This document shows positions 1-6,202 of a stretch of 11,381 nucleotides of DNA, piece by piece. Within the stretch, counting starts at the first letter, position 1; every line of letters begins with the position of its first letter. The notes under the pieces were generated by a model. That model worked only from the letters and a program-made list of their open reading frames with translations. It did not search any database and was not told the DNA's origin. Both the position numbers and the translations under genes were made by a program. The DNA lies in contig JAEWDJ010000514.1 of NCBI GenBank assembly GCA_023390155.1, positions 1 to 11,381 on the forward strand. Direction: 5' to 3'. Source of the stretch: Actinomycetes bacterium (GTDB lineage Bacteria; Actinomycetota; Actinomycetes; Actinomycetales; Microbacteriaceae).

Positions 1-537
1 GTCGACCACCACGCCGAGGTCGTCGTCGCTCAGCGTCTCGAGCGTGAGGAGCAGGGAACGGGAGAGCAGCGGCGAGATCACGGAGAAGGACGGGTTCTCT
101 GTCGTCGCGGCCACGAGGATGACCCAGCCGTTCTCGACGCCCGGCAGGAGCGCGTCCTGCTGGGCCTTGGTGAACCGGTGGATCTCGTCGAGGAAGAGCA
201 CGGTCGAGACACCGTAGAGGTCGCGCGTCGAGAGGGCCTCGTCCATCACGAGGCGGACGTCTTTCACCCCCGCCGTGACGGCGGACAGCTCGACGAACCG
301 GCGCCCGGACGAGTGCGCGATCGCCTGCGCGAGGGTCGTCTTGCCCGTCCCGGGAGGACCCCACAGGATCACCGACACCGAGCCGGTCTGCCCGGACTGG
401 TCGGAGGCGAGCGCGACGAGGGGCGATCCGGGCTTCAGGAGGTGCCGCTGGCCGGCCACCTCGTCGAGCGACGTCGGCCGCATGCGCACGGCGAGCGGCG
501 TCGCTCCGGTGCGGAGCCCGGGTTGCACATCGACCAT
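1..537 (-). CDS. rarA: Replication-associated recombination protein RarA (MgsA), N-terminal part
   Basis: AAA+ ATPase of the RarA/MgsA/WRNIP1 family, related to clamp-loader subunits and RuvB, which acts at stalled or gapped replication forks. Visible here are 179 residues, read in frame to the window edge, so the C-terminal half of the ATPase and the tetramerisation region are missing. Walker A GPPGTGKT is at residues 60-67, Walker B VLFLDE at 113-118 followed by IHRF, and the family-specific sensor-1 stretch AATTENPSF at 143-151; the ENPSF part separates RarA from RuvB and DnaX. The N-terminal RMRPTSLDEVAGQ is also typical. The ATG at 535-537 is preceded at once by GGAGGG, too close for a normal ribosome site, while TAGCCT lies six bases upstream, which suggests a leaderless transcript. 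It is transcribed divergently from the PPIase gene. Identity is secure; the exact start is slightly less so. Confidence 0.95.
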   Translation of the reverse strand, partial: MVDVQPGLRTGATPLAVRMRPTSLDEVAGQRHLLKPGSPLVALASDQSGQTGSVSVILWGPPGTGKTTLAQAIAHSSGRRFVELSAVTAGVKDVRLVMDEALSTRDLYGVSTVLFLDEIHRFTKAQQDALLPGVENGWVILVAATTENPSFSVISPLLSRSLLLTLETLSDDDLGVVVD

Positions 538-543
538 CCCTCC

Positions 544-549
544 AGGCTA
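544..549 (-). promoter_or_regulatory. Candidate -10 box for a leaderless rarA transcript
   Basis: On the minus strand TAGCCT is followed by six bases and then the ATG of rarA, so transcription would begin at or next to the start codon. This TANNNT plus short-gap arrangement is common for leaderless genes in actinobacteria. No convincing -35 box is seen at 16-18 bases upstream (TCTGCG at 17). Inferred from spacing only. Confidence 0.4.
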
Positions 550-603
550 CCGGCCACCACCGACACCGCAGATCGATCGGTCGAGCACGCCCCTCGCGCT
601 GGT

Positions 604-632
604 TTGGCGTCCATAGGCGCGCTCGATAAGGT
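604..632 (+). promoter_or_regulatory. Candidate sigma-70-type promoter for the PPIase gene
   Basis: TTGGCG (604-609) and TAAGGT (627-632) are separated by exactly 17 bases, fitting a housekeeping TTGnnn / TANNNT promoter. Transcription would start near 639, giving a leader of about 65 bases that carries a good ribosome site GGAGGA at 694-699, five bases before the GTG start. Confidence 0.45.
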
Positions 633-704
633 TCTCCTGACCCGCGGACCGGTCTTCCTCGGGACACCGACTCCCCGCTCGACGGCGCCCCTCGGAGGAC
701 ACAC

Positions 705-1508
705 GTGGCACCCAGCAAGCAGAACGACCGCGACGCCCGGCAGGCGCGCGAGCGACTTCGCGCCTACCAGGCCCGGCAGACGGTGCACGACCAGAAGGTT
801 CGGCGTCGCAAGCGCGACAACTGGATCGCCGGGATCGCCGTCGTCGTGGTCGTCGCCCTGGCGGTCGCGACCCAGCTCCTTTATTTCACGGGCGGCCCCG
901 GCGCGGCCACCGCCTCCGCCTCGCCGTCCGCCACAGCGACCCCGACGCCCACCCCTGCGGCGACCGGCTCGAACACCGGCGACGTCCCGTCCTCCAGCAT
1001 CGCGGAGGGACGCGACTGGACCGGCTCGCTCGTGGTCAACGGCATCGACCTGGGCGTGACGCTCGACGGTAAGCAGGCGCCGCAGGCGGTCTCCTCCACG
1101 ATCTCCCTCGCGCAGAAGGGCTTCTACAACGGGCTCAGCTGCCACCGCCTCACAACGGACGGCATCTTCGTCCTGCAGTGCGGCGACCCGAAGGGCGACG
1201 GCTCCGGCGGCCCCGAATACTCCTACGGGCCGGTCGAGAACGCACCCGCCGACGGCGTCTACCCGGCCGGGACGATCGCGATGGCCCGCCAGAGCGGCAA
1301 CGGCTACAGCCAGGGCAGCCAGTTCTTCATCGTCTACAAGGACAGCACCATCCCCTCCGACGCGGCCGGCGGCTACACCGTGCTCGGCACCATCACGAGC
1401 GGCCTCGACACGTTGACCTCCGACATCGTCGCCAAGGGCGTCGAGGGAGGCGGCACCGACGGCAAGCCGACGGTGCCGACCACGATCGACAGCTTCACGC
1501 TGCAGTGA
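705..1508 (+). CDS. Membrane-anchored cyclophilin-type peptidyl-prolyl cis-trans isomerase
   Basis: 267-residue protein predicted to isomerise Xaa-Pro bonds outside the membrane. Order: a basic, Arg/Lys-rich cytoplasmic N-terminus (1-39), one hydrophobic segment (about 40-62), an Ala/Ser/Thr/Pro spacer (about 66-100), then a cyclophilin domain (about 105-267). The basic flank puts the N-terminus inside and the domain outside. Cyclophilin landmarks are CHRLTTDGIFVLQCGDP at 146-162 (R148 matches catalytic Arg55 of CypA, Q158 matches Gln63), GTIAMA at 189-194 and GSQFFI at 204-209. The positions of CypA Trp121 and His126 hold other residues. GTG start with GGAGGA at 694-699. The same kind of gene adjoins relA in mycobacteria and streptomycetes; it might be called ppiB, but this membrane form differs from soluble PpiB, so no symbol is given. 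Export-linked folding is inferred from topology and nearby secDF. Confidence 0.9.
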   Translation: MAPSKQNDRDARQARERLRAYQARQTVHDQKVRRRKRDNWIAGIAVVVVVALAVATQLLYFTGGPGAATASASPSATATPTPTPAATGSNTGDVPSSSIAEGRDWTGSLVVNGIDLGVTLDGKQAPQAVSSTISLAQKGFYNGLSCHRLTTDGIFVLQCGDPKGDGSGGPEYSYGPVENAPADGVYPAGTIAMARQSGNGYSQGSQFFIVYKDSTIPSDAAGGYTVLGTITSGLDTLTSDIVAKGVEGGGTDGKPTVPTTIDSFTLQ

Positions 1509-1522
1509 CGCGGCGTGTGCAA

Positions 1523-1528
1523 TAGGCT
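1523..1528 (+). promoter_or_regulatory. Candidate -10 box upstream of the DUF349 gene
   Basis: TAGGCT fits TANNNT and would place the transcript start near A1535, just downstream of the PPIase stop codon. No good -35 box is seen (CTGCAG at 17 bases). If real, the DUF349 mRNA begins directly with the GC hairpin at 1540-1559. Weak evidence. Confidence 0.3.
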
Positions 1529-1539
1529 GATTCCACCGT

Positions 1540-1559
1540 GGGGCGGGCTTCCCCGCCCC
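1540..1559 (+). other. Perfect 8-bp GC hairpin between the PPIase and DUF349 genes
   Basis: GGGGCGGG (1540-1547) and CCCGCCCC (1552-1559) form an uninterrupted 8-bp stem closing a CTTC loop, 31 bases after the PPIase stop. No T-run follows, so it is not a textbook intrinsic terminator. It could be a U-less terminator or 3'-end stabiliser for the PPIase mRNA, or a 5' structure on the DUF349 mRNA. Confidence 0.55.
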
Positions 1560-1585
1560 GACCGCACAGCAGCAAGGTGAGGCTC

Positions 1586-2815
1586 TTGGCTACTTCTGAA
1601 CAGCACCCCTGGGGTCGCGTCGACGAGACCGGGACCGTGTACGTCCGCGAGGGCGACGGGGAACGCGCCGTCGGTCAGTACCCGGACGGCACCCCGGAGG
1701 AGGCGATCGCCTACTTCGAGCGCAAGTACACCGATCTCGCGGGTCAGGTGTCCCTGCTGGAGCAGCGCGCACGCCGGGGCGCTCCCGCGGGCGATGTGGC
1801 GAAGTCCGTCGCGAACCTCCGCTCCGCCGTCGAGGGCGCCAACGCCGTCGGCGACCTCGCCTCCCTGCTCACGCGGCTCGACGCACTGGGCGGCACGGTC
1901 GAGGAACTCACCGAGCAGCAGAGCGCCGAGGCCAAGGCGGCCGTGGAGGCCGCCGTCGCCGAGCGCACCGCCATCGTCGAGGAGGCCGAGGCCCTCGCCG
2001 CGCAGGACCCGGCCCGCACGCAGTGGAAGCAGACCACCGCGGCGCTCGACTCCCTCTTCGCCCGCTGGCAGGCCCACCAGCACGACGGACCGCGTCTGCC
2101 GAAGAACGACGCGAACGAGCTGTGGAAGCGATTCCGCGCCGCGCGCTCGACCATCGAGCACAACCGCAAGGCCTTCTTCGCCGAGCTGGACAACCAGCAC
2201 CGCGACGTGCGCAGCCGCAAGAACGCCCTCATCGAGGAGGCCGAGCGCCTCATCCCGCTGGGAGCCGACGGCGTGCCGGAGTACCGCCGCCTGCTCGACC
2301 AGTGGAAGCTCGCGGGCCGCGCCGGCAAGAAGAACGACGACGCCCTCTGGGCCCGCTTCAAGGCTGCGGGCGACGCGATCTACTCGGCCAAGGCCGAGGT
2401 CGACGCGCGCGACAACGTCGAGTACGAGGCGAACCTCCAGCTCAAGCTCGCGTTGCTGGAGGAGGCGGAGCCGCTCCTCCAGGAGAAGGACCGCGAGGTC
2501 GCCCGTGCCGCGCTCCTCTCGATCCAGGAGCGCTGGGACGCGATCGGCCGCGTGCCGCGCGAGCAGGTGCGCCCGATCGAGGACCGCCTCCGTAAGGTGG
2601 AGACCGCGGTGCGCCGGCTCGACGAAGAGCACTGGGAGCGCAACAACCCCGAGAAGAAGGCGCGCTCCGAGGGCCTCGCGAGCCAGCTCAATGCGGCGAT
2701 CGCCAAGCTGGAGCAGGAGCTCGCCGAGGCGAAGGCCGGCGGCGACGAGGCGAAGGTGAAGGCCGCCCAGGAGGCCCTCGACGCGCGCAAGATCTGGCTC
2801 GACGCGCTCGGCTGA
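1586..2815 (+). CDS. DUF349 domain-containing protein (three repeats, coiled-coil)
   Basis: 409-residue, highly charged, mostly helical soluble protein. An N-terminal segment (WGRVDETGTVYVREGDGER, from about residue 8) precedes helical coiled coil. DUF349-like repeats lie at about 147-204 (WKQTTAALDSLFARW...LWKRFRAA), 233-274 (EYRRLLDQWK...LWARFKAA) and 310-350 (ALLSIQERWDAIG...); each has the W-x3-G or R-W plus basic-helix pattern. A long Ala/Glu/Lys helix (about 359-409) closes the protein. The family's biochemical function is unknown; 'DNA repair ATPase' labels in databases are not supported here, as no Walker motif is visible. I chose TTG 1586 because GGTGAGG (1576-1582) precedes it and the protein then begins ATSEQHPWGRVDE; GTG 1538 would add 16 residues encoded across the GC hairpin. 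Same strand as the PPIase gene, 77 bases downstream. Confidence 0.88.
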   Translation: MATSEQHPWGRVDETGTVYVREGDGERAVGQYPDGTPEEAIAYFERKYTDLAGQVSLLEQRARRGAPAGDVAKSVANLRSAVEGANAVGDLASLLTRLDALGGTVEELTEQQSAEAKAAVEAAVAERTAIVEEAEALAAQDPARTQWKQTTAALDSLFARWQAHQHDGPRLPKNDANELWKRFRAARSTIEHNRKAFFAELDNQHRDVRSRKNALIEEAERLIPLGADGVPEYRRLLDQWKLAGRAGKKNDDALWARFKAAGDAIYSAKAEVDARDNVEYEANLQLKLALLEEAEPLLQEKDREVARAALLSIQERWDAIGRVPREQVRPIEDRLRKVETAVRRLDEEHWERNNPEKKARSEGLASQLNAAIAKLEQELAEAKAGGDEAKVKAAQEALDARKIWLDALG

Positions 2816-2869
2816 GCCTCCACAACCGCGCTCCGACCCGACTTCTCCACAGATTCACCGCTCGGCCGC

Positions 2870-2901
2870 CTCCCCGGCGTCGCACCCGCGACGCTGGGGA
2901 G
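2870..2901 (+). other. 14-bp stem-loop directly abutting a start codon
   Basis: Arms 2870-2883 (CTCCCCGGCGTCGC) and 2888-2901 (GCGACGCTGGGGAG) pair along 14 positions, with one G-U wobble (2876/2895) and a four-base ACCC loop. The last paired base is immediately before the ATG at 2902. The GGGGAG that would serve as ribosome site is inside the stem. No T-run follows. It may end DUF349 transcription, mask initiation of the next gene, or do both. The wobble becomes C-A on the opposite strand, so the structure favours plus-strand RNA. Confidence 0.65.
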
Positions 2902-3534
2902 ATGACCGAGACACTCTGCCCCACCCTCCTCGACCGCCGCGTGCTCCCGCTCGCCGAACTCCTCGCGCTGTGCCTGGACGGCCAGCTGTATCGGGTCGGC
3001 GACGCGTTCGCCTCACCAGACACTCCTGACACCCCGGCGCTGCGCGCTCGGGCCCTCGCTTCCGGCGTCCCGCGGCGTGCGATCGCCGAGCGCGGATCAG
3101 CCGCCTGGATCCACGGCACCCGCAGCACTCCCCCTCCCCGGGCGCAGGTCTGCCTCCTTCCCGCGCATCGGGGCACCCTCGTCCCGGTCGGCGTCGACGG
3201 CCGCCAGCGCACACTGGAGGACGACGAGTTCGAGCCGATCGGACCGATCGCGGTCACCACTCCCCTGCGCACCGCGGCCGACCTGTTCCTCCAGCCTGGC
3301 AAGTTCGACCGCCCGGCCGCCCTGGAGGTCCGGCACCTGCTTGCGCTCGCGGGTTCGCCGCCATCGGCGCTGCGGGCTCACACTCCGCGGACGCGCCGCG
3401 GCGGGTCGGCGCGTTCCCTGCGACGGCTGGAGCTGATCGAGTCCGTGGCGCTACCCGACGGGACGGCGGATGCCCCGCAGCCGCAGGACGCCCGCACCCT
3501 CGACGCGCTGAGTGCTCGTGTCAGCCGGCGCTGA
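2902..3534 (+). CDS. Uncharacterised protein resembling the non-nuclease part of AbiEi/DUF559-type proteins
   Basis: 210-residue protein of unknown function. Landmarks: a helix with LAELLALCLDGQLYRVGDAF (about 17-36, a possible winged-helix remnant), RARALASGVPRRAIAERGSA followed by AWIHGT (about 48-73), a strand region ARVCLL-like (AQVCLLPAHRG, 81-91), then VTTPLRTAADLFL (118-130). The A-W-x-H-G and T-x-PLRTAxDL signatures recall actinobacterial proteins annotated as AbiEi-type antitoxins or DUF559 proteins. The DUF559 nuclease-like C-terminus is absent; instead there is an Arg-rich, Pro/Ala-rich tail (about 155-210). No AbiEii-type toxin is adjacent. Third-position GC bias supports a real gene. 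ATG 2902 directly follows a strong hairpin and lacks a spaced ribosome site; GTG 2941 is an alternative. Its last 14 bases overlap the end of relA in antisense. Function should stay open. Confidence 0.7.
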   Translation: MTETLCPTLLDRRVLPLAELLALCLDGQLYRVGDAFASPDTPDTPALRARALASGVPRRAIAERGSAAWIHGTRSTPPPRAQVCLLPAHRGTLVPVGVDGRQRTLEDDEFEPIGPIAVTTPLRTAADLFLQPGKFDRPAALEVRHLLALAGSPPSALRAHTPRTRRGGSARSLRRLELIESVALPDGTADAPQPQDARTLDALSARVSRR

Positions 3535-3539
3535 CGCGG
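3516..3539. other. Palindrome holding both stop codons at a convergent gene overlap
   Basis: GTCAGC (3520-3525), CGGC loop and GCTGAC (3530-3535) form a perfect 6-bp stem on either strand; on plus-strand RNA it extends to 3516/3539 with two G-U pairs. The TGA of the uncharacterised gene (3532-3534) and the TGA of relA (3523-3521) lie in opposite arms. No T-run on either side. It could be a compact two-way transcription end or simply the result of the overlap. Confidence 0.5.
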
Positions 3540-5770
3540 TACACGTCGTAGACGCCGTCGATACGGCGCACGGCGTTGAGCACGCGGTCGAGGTGGGTGG
3601 TGTCGCCCATCTCGAAGACGAAACGGCTGAGCGCCAGCCGATCGCTGGATGTCGTGACCGTGGCCGAGAGGATGTTGACGTGGTGCTCGGAGAGCACGCG
3701 CGTCACGTCCGAGAGCAGCCCGGAGCGATCGAGCGCCTCCACCTGGATCTGCACCAGGAAGACGCTCTTCGAGCTCGGCGCCCACTCGACGTCGATCATG
3801 CGCTCCGGCTCCTGCAGCAGGGACTGCACGTTGTGGCAGTTGGCCTGGTGCACGGAGACGCCCTGGCCGCGGGTGATGAAGCCCACGATCGGGTCGCCCG
3901 GCACCGGGGTGCAGCACTTCGCCAGCTTGACCAGGATGTCCGGCGCGCCGCGCACGAGCACGCCGGAGTCGCTGTTGCGCAGGGTGCGACCGCGGCCCTT
4001 GACGGGGATCTCGAGCTCGCCGTCGGACTCGACGTCGCTCTGGAGGGACGCCACGACCTTCTCGATCACCGACTGGGTCGACACGTGCCCTTCGCCGACC
4101 GCGGCGTAGAGCGTCGAGACGTCCGCGTACTTGAGCGAGGAGGCGACCTCCACCAGGGCGTCCTGCGTCATCAGCTTCTGCAGCGGCAGGTTCTGCTTGC
4201 GCATCGCGCGCGCGATCGCGTCCTTGCCCTGCTCGATCGCCTCGTCGCGGCGCTCCTTGGTGAACCACTGACGAATCTTGTTGCGCGCACGCGGGCTCTT
4301 GACGAAGTTCAGCCAGTCCTGGCTCGGTCCGGAGTCGGGGTTCTTGGAGGTGAAGATCTCGACCACGTCCCCGGTCGCCAGCGTGCTCTCGAGCGGCACC
4401 AGCCGACCGTTCACCTTCGCGCCCATGGTGCGATGGCCGACCTCGGTGTGAACGGCGTACGCGAAGTCGACGGGCGTCGCTCCGGCGGGCAGGCCGATCA
4501 CCCGGCCCTTCGGCGTGAAGACGTAGACCTCTTTCGCGCCGATCTCGAAGCGGAGCGAGTCCAGGAACTCCGTCGGGTCGGCGGTCTCGGCCTGCCAGTC
4601 GGAGATGTGCGCCAGCCAGGCGAGGTCGGTGTCGACCTTGCCCGGACCGCCCGAGCTCTTGCCGGTGGTCTGCTCCTTGTACTTCCAGTGGGCGGCGACA
4701 CCGAACTCCGCCCGCTGGTGCATCTCCTCGGTGCGGATCTGGATCTCCACCGGCCGGCCCTGGGGGCCGATCACCGTCGTGTGCAGCGACTGGTAGAGGT
4801 TGAACTTCGGGGTGGCGATGTAGTCCTTGAAGCGCCCGGGCATCGGCGTCCAGCGCGCGTGGATCTGTCCGAGCACGGCGTAGCAGTCGCGCACGGTGTT
4901 GACGAGCACGCGGATGCCGACGAGGTCGTAGATGTCGTCGAACTCGCGGCCGCGGACGACCATCTTCTGGTAGATCGAGTAGTACTGCTTCGGCCGGCCG
5001 ACGACCTTGCCGCGGATGCGCGCCGACTTCAGGTCGTCGTTGATGGCCGCGATCACCTGCTGGACCAGGCGCTCCCGCTCCGGGGTCCGCTGCTTGACGA
5101 GGCTCTCGATCTCCGCGTACAGCTTCGGGTAGAGCACCGCGAACGAGAGGTCCTCGAGCTCCCACTTGATGGTCTGGATGCCGAGGCGGTGCGCGAGCGG
5201 TGCGTAGATCTCCAGGGTCTCGGTCGCCTTGCGCGTGGCGTTGGCCGCGGGGACGAAGCCCCAGGTGCGAGCGTTGTGCAGCCGGTCAGCGAGCTTGATG
5301 ATGAGCACGCGGATGTCCTTCGACATCGCGACGATCATCTTGCGCACGGTCTCCGCCTGGGCGCTGTCGCCGTACTTGACCTTGTCGAGCTTGGTGACGC
5401 CGTCGACCAGCATCGCGATCTCGTCGCCGAACTGATCGCGCAGCTCGTCGAGGGTGTACTCGGTGTCCTCCACGGTGTCGTGGAGCAGCGCCGCCGCGAT
5501 CGTCTTCGCACCGATGCCGAGGTCGGCGATGATCTGGGCCACCGCTACGGGGTGCGTGATGTACGGCTCCCCCGAGCGACGCTTCTGGCCGTTGTGGGCG
5601 CGCTCGGCCACCGCGTAGGCCCGCTCGATCAACGAGAGGTCCGCCTTGGGATGATGCATGCGCACCGTGCGGATCAGCGTGTCCACGGCGCCCGCCGGCT
5701 GGGCTCGGGAGAAGATCCGCGGGACGAGGCGGCGCAGCGAGGCGGACTGCGGTGTCGAAGTATCAACCAT
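3521..5770 (-). CDS. relA: Bifunctional (p)ppGpp synthetase/hydrolase (long RSH, Rel)
   Basis: 749-residue RelA/SpoT homologue that makes (p)ppGpp from ATP and GTP/GDP and hydrolyses it, controlling the stringent response. The HD hydrolase domain is intact: H73 in ITHP, H97-D98 in LLHDTVED, D162 in LADRLHN. The synthetase domain has GRPKQYYSIYQK (258-269), D282 in IYDLVGIRV, E342/Q344 in VEIQIRT, and RFKD at 313-316; the RxKD motif marks bifunctional Rel rather than synthetase-only RelA (ExDD). Then TGS (about 413-474), a helical region, the zinc-finger/RIS segment with C619, C620, H641 and C645, and ACT (about 669-749). Everything needed for ribosome-linked regulation is present. ATG 5770 has AGGAGG at 5778-5783 with seven bases spacing. 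A -10-like GATAAT lies just upstream, so it may also be transcribed apart from the rhodanese. Length is usual for the family. Confidence 0.97.
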   Translation of the reverse strand: MVDTSTPQSASLRRLVPRIFSRAQPAGAVDTLIRTVRMHHPKADLSLIERAYAVAERAHNGQKRRSGEPYITHPVAVAQIIADLGIGAKTIAAALLHDTVEDTEYTLDELRDQFGDEIAMLVDGVTKLDKVKYGDSAQAETVRKMIVAMSKDIRVLIIKLADRLHNARTWGFVPAANATRKATETLEIYAPLAHRLGIQTIKWELEDLSFAVLYPKLYAEIESLVKQRTPERERLVQQVIAAINDDLKSARIRGKVVGRPKQYYSIYQKMVVRGREFDDIYDLVGIRVLVNTVRDCYAVLGQIHARWTPMPGRFKDYIATPKFNLYQSLHTTVIGPQGRPVEIQIRTEEMHQRAEFGVAAHWKYKEQTTGKSSGGPGKVDTDLAWLAHISDWQAETADPTEFLDSLRFEIGAKEVYVFTPKGRVIGLPAGATPVDFAYAVHTEVGHRTMGAKVNGRLVPLESTLATGDVVEIFTSKNPDSGPSQDWLNFVKSPRARNKIRQWFTKERRDEAIEQGKDAIARAMRKQNLPLQKLMTQDALVEVASSLKYADVSTLYAAVGEGHVSTQSVIEKVVASLQSDVESDGELEIPVKGRGRTLRNSDSGVLVRGAPDILVKLAKCCTPVPGDPIVGFITRGQGVSVHQANCHNVQSLLQEPERMIDVEWAPSSKSVFLVQIQVEALDRSGLLSDVTRVLSEHHVNILSATVTTSSDRLALSRFVFEMGDTTHLDRVLNAVRRIDGVYDVYRVSAG

Positions 5771-5790
5771 GTGCGCGCCTCCTGTCGTCC

Positions 5791-5796
5791 ATTATC
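5791..5796 (-). promoter_or_regulatory. Candidate -10 box of a relA-proximal promoter
   Basis: GATAAT on the minus strand lies in the 69-base gap between the rhodanese and relA. A start 6-7 bases downstream would fall around 5784, just before the AGGAGG ribosome site (5778-5783), giving a very short leader. The sequence 17 bases upstream (CAGGTG) is a poor -35 match. It would let relA be expressed separately from the sec genes. Confidence 0.35.
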
Positions 5797-5839
5797 GCTG
5801 CATCGCGCGGCCGCACCTGCTGCGGTCCGCTGCCAGCGA

Positions 5840-6193
5840 TCAGCCGACGTCTCCTGCGACTTCGGGCCCGCGCTCGATCGGGGCGCCGGAGGACTCCCAC
5901 GCGATCATGCCGCCGGCGACGTTCGCCGCAGGGAAGTCGGCGCGGAGAAGGGCGTCGGTCACCATCCGGGAGCGACCCCCCGAGTGGCAGATGACGAGGA
6001 TCTGCTGGTCCTCGGGGAGCTCGTCCTGACGGTCCTGGAGCTGCGAGAGCGGGATGAGGTGCGCATCGGGCGACCGCATCTCCTCCCACTCGAACGGCTC
6101 GCGCACGTCGAGGAGCCAGGCCCCGCCGGCGGCGACGAGCTCGTGGGCGCGGGCAGCGCTCACCTCGTCCTCGGACAGATAAGTGCCTCCCAC
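5840..6193 (-). CDS. Single-domain rhodanese-like sulfurtransferase
   Basis: 117-residue cytoplasmic protein with one rhodanese fold. The catalytic cysteine C69 opens the active-site loop CHSGGRS (69-75), the six-residue-loop form expected for sulfur transfer rather than phosphatase-like relatives. Other family marks are LLDVREPFEWE (27-37, with the conserved D29 and R31), IPLSQL (47-52) and VAGGMIAWESSG (92-103). It would carry a persulfide and pass sulfane sulfur to an acceptor, but neither donor nor acceptor is indicated by the neighbours. No signal peptide or membrane segment. GTG 6193 starts nine bases after the secF stop; GTG 6163 is a possible shorter start but would remove part of the usual first strand. 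It lies in the secF-relA interval, where apt is found in Streptomyces and Mycobacterium. Activity is likely; physiological role unknown. Confidence 0.92.
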   Translation of the reverse strand: MGGTYLSEDEVSAARAHELVAAGGAWLLDVREPFEWEEMRSPDAHLIPLSQLQDRQDELPEDQQILVICHSGGRSRMVTDALLRADFPAANVAGGMIAWESSGAPIERGPEVAGDVG

Positions 6194-6202
6194 GCCCGGC
6201 CC

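Noticed and set aside
435..1145. Minus-strand open frame of 236 codons over the rarA-PPIase promoter region
   Set aside because: Spans two real genes in wrong frames, with Gly/Arg low-complexity translation.
1538..1585. GTG start adding 16 residues to the DUF349 protein
   Set aside because: The extra residues are encoded by the GC hairpin and are unlike the family N-terminus; TTG 1586 has a better ribosome site. Kept only as an alternative.
1373..2632. Minus-strand open frame of 419 codons opposite the PPIase end and the DUF349 gene
   Set aside because: Leu/Arg/Val-rich antisense shadow; the plus strand carries recognisable DUF349 repeats and third-position GC bias.
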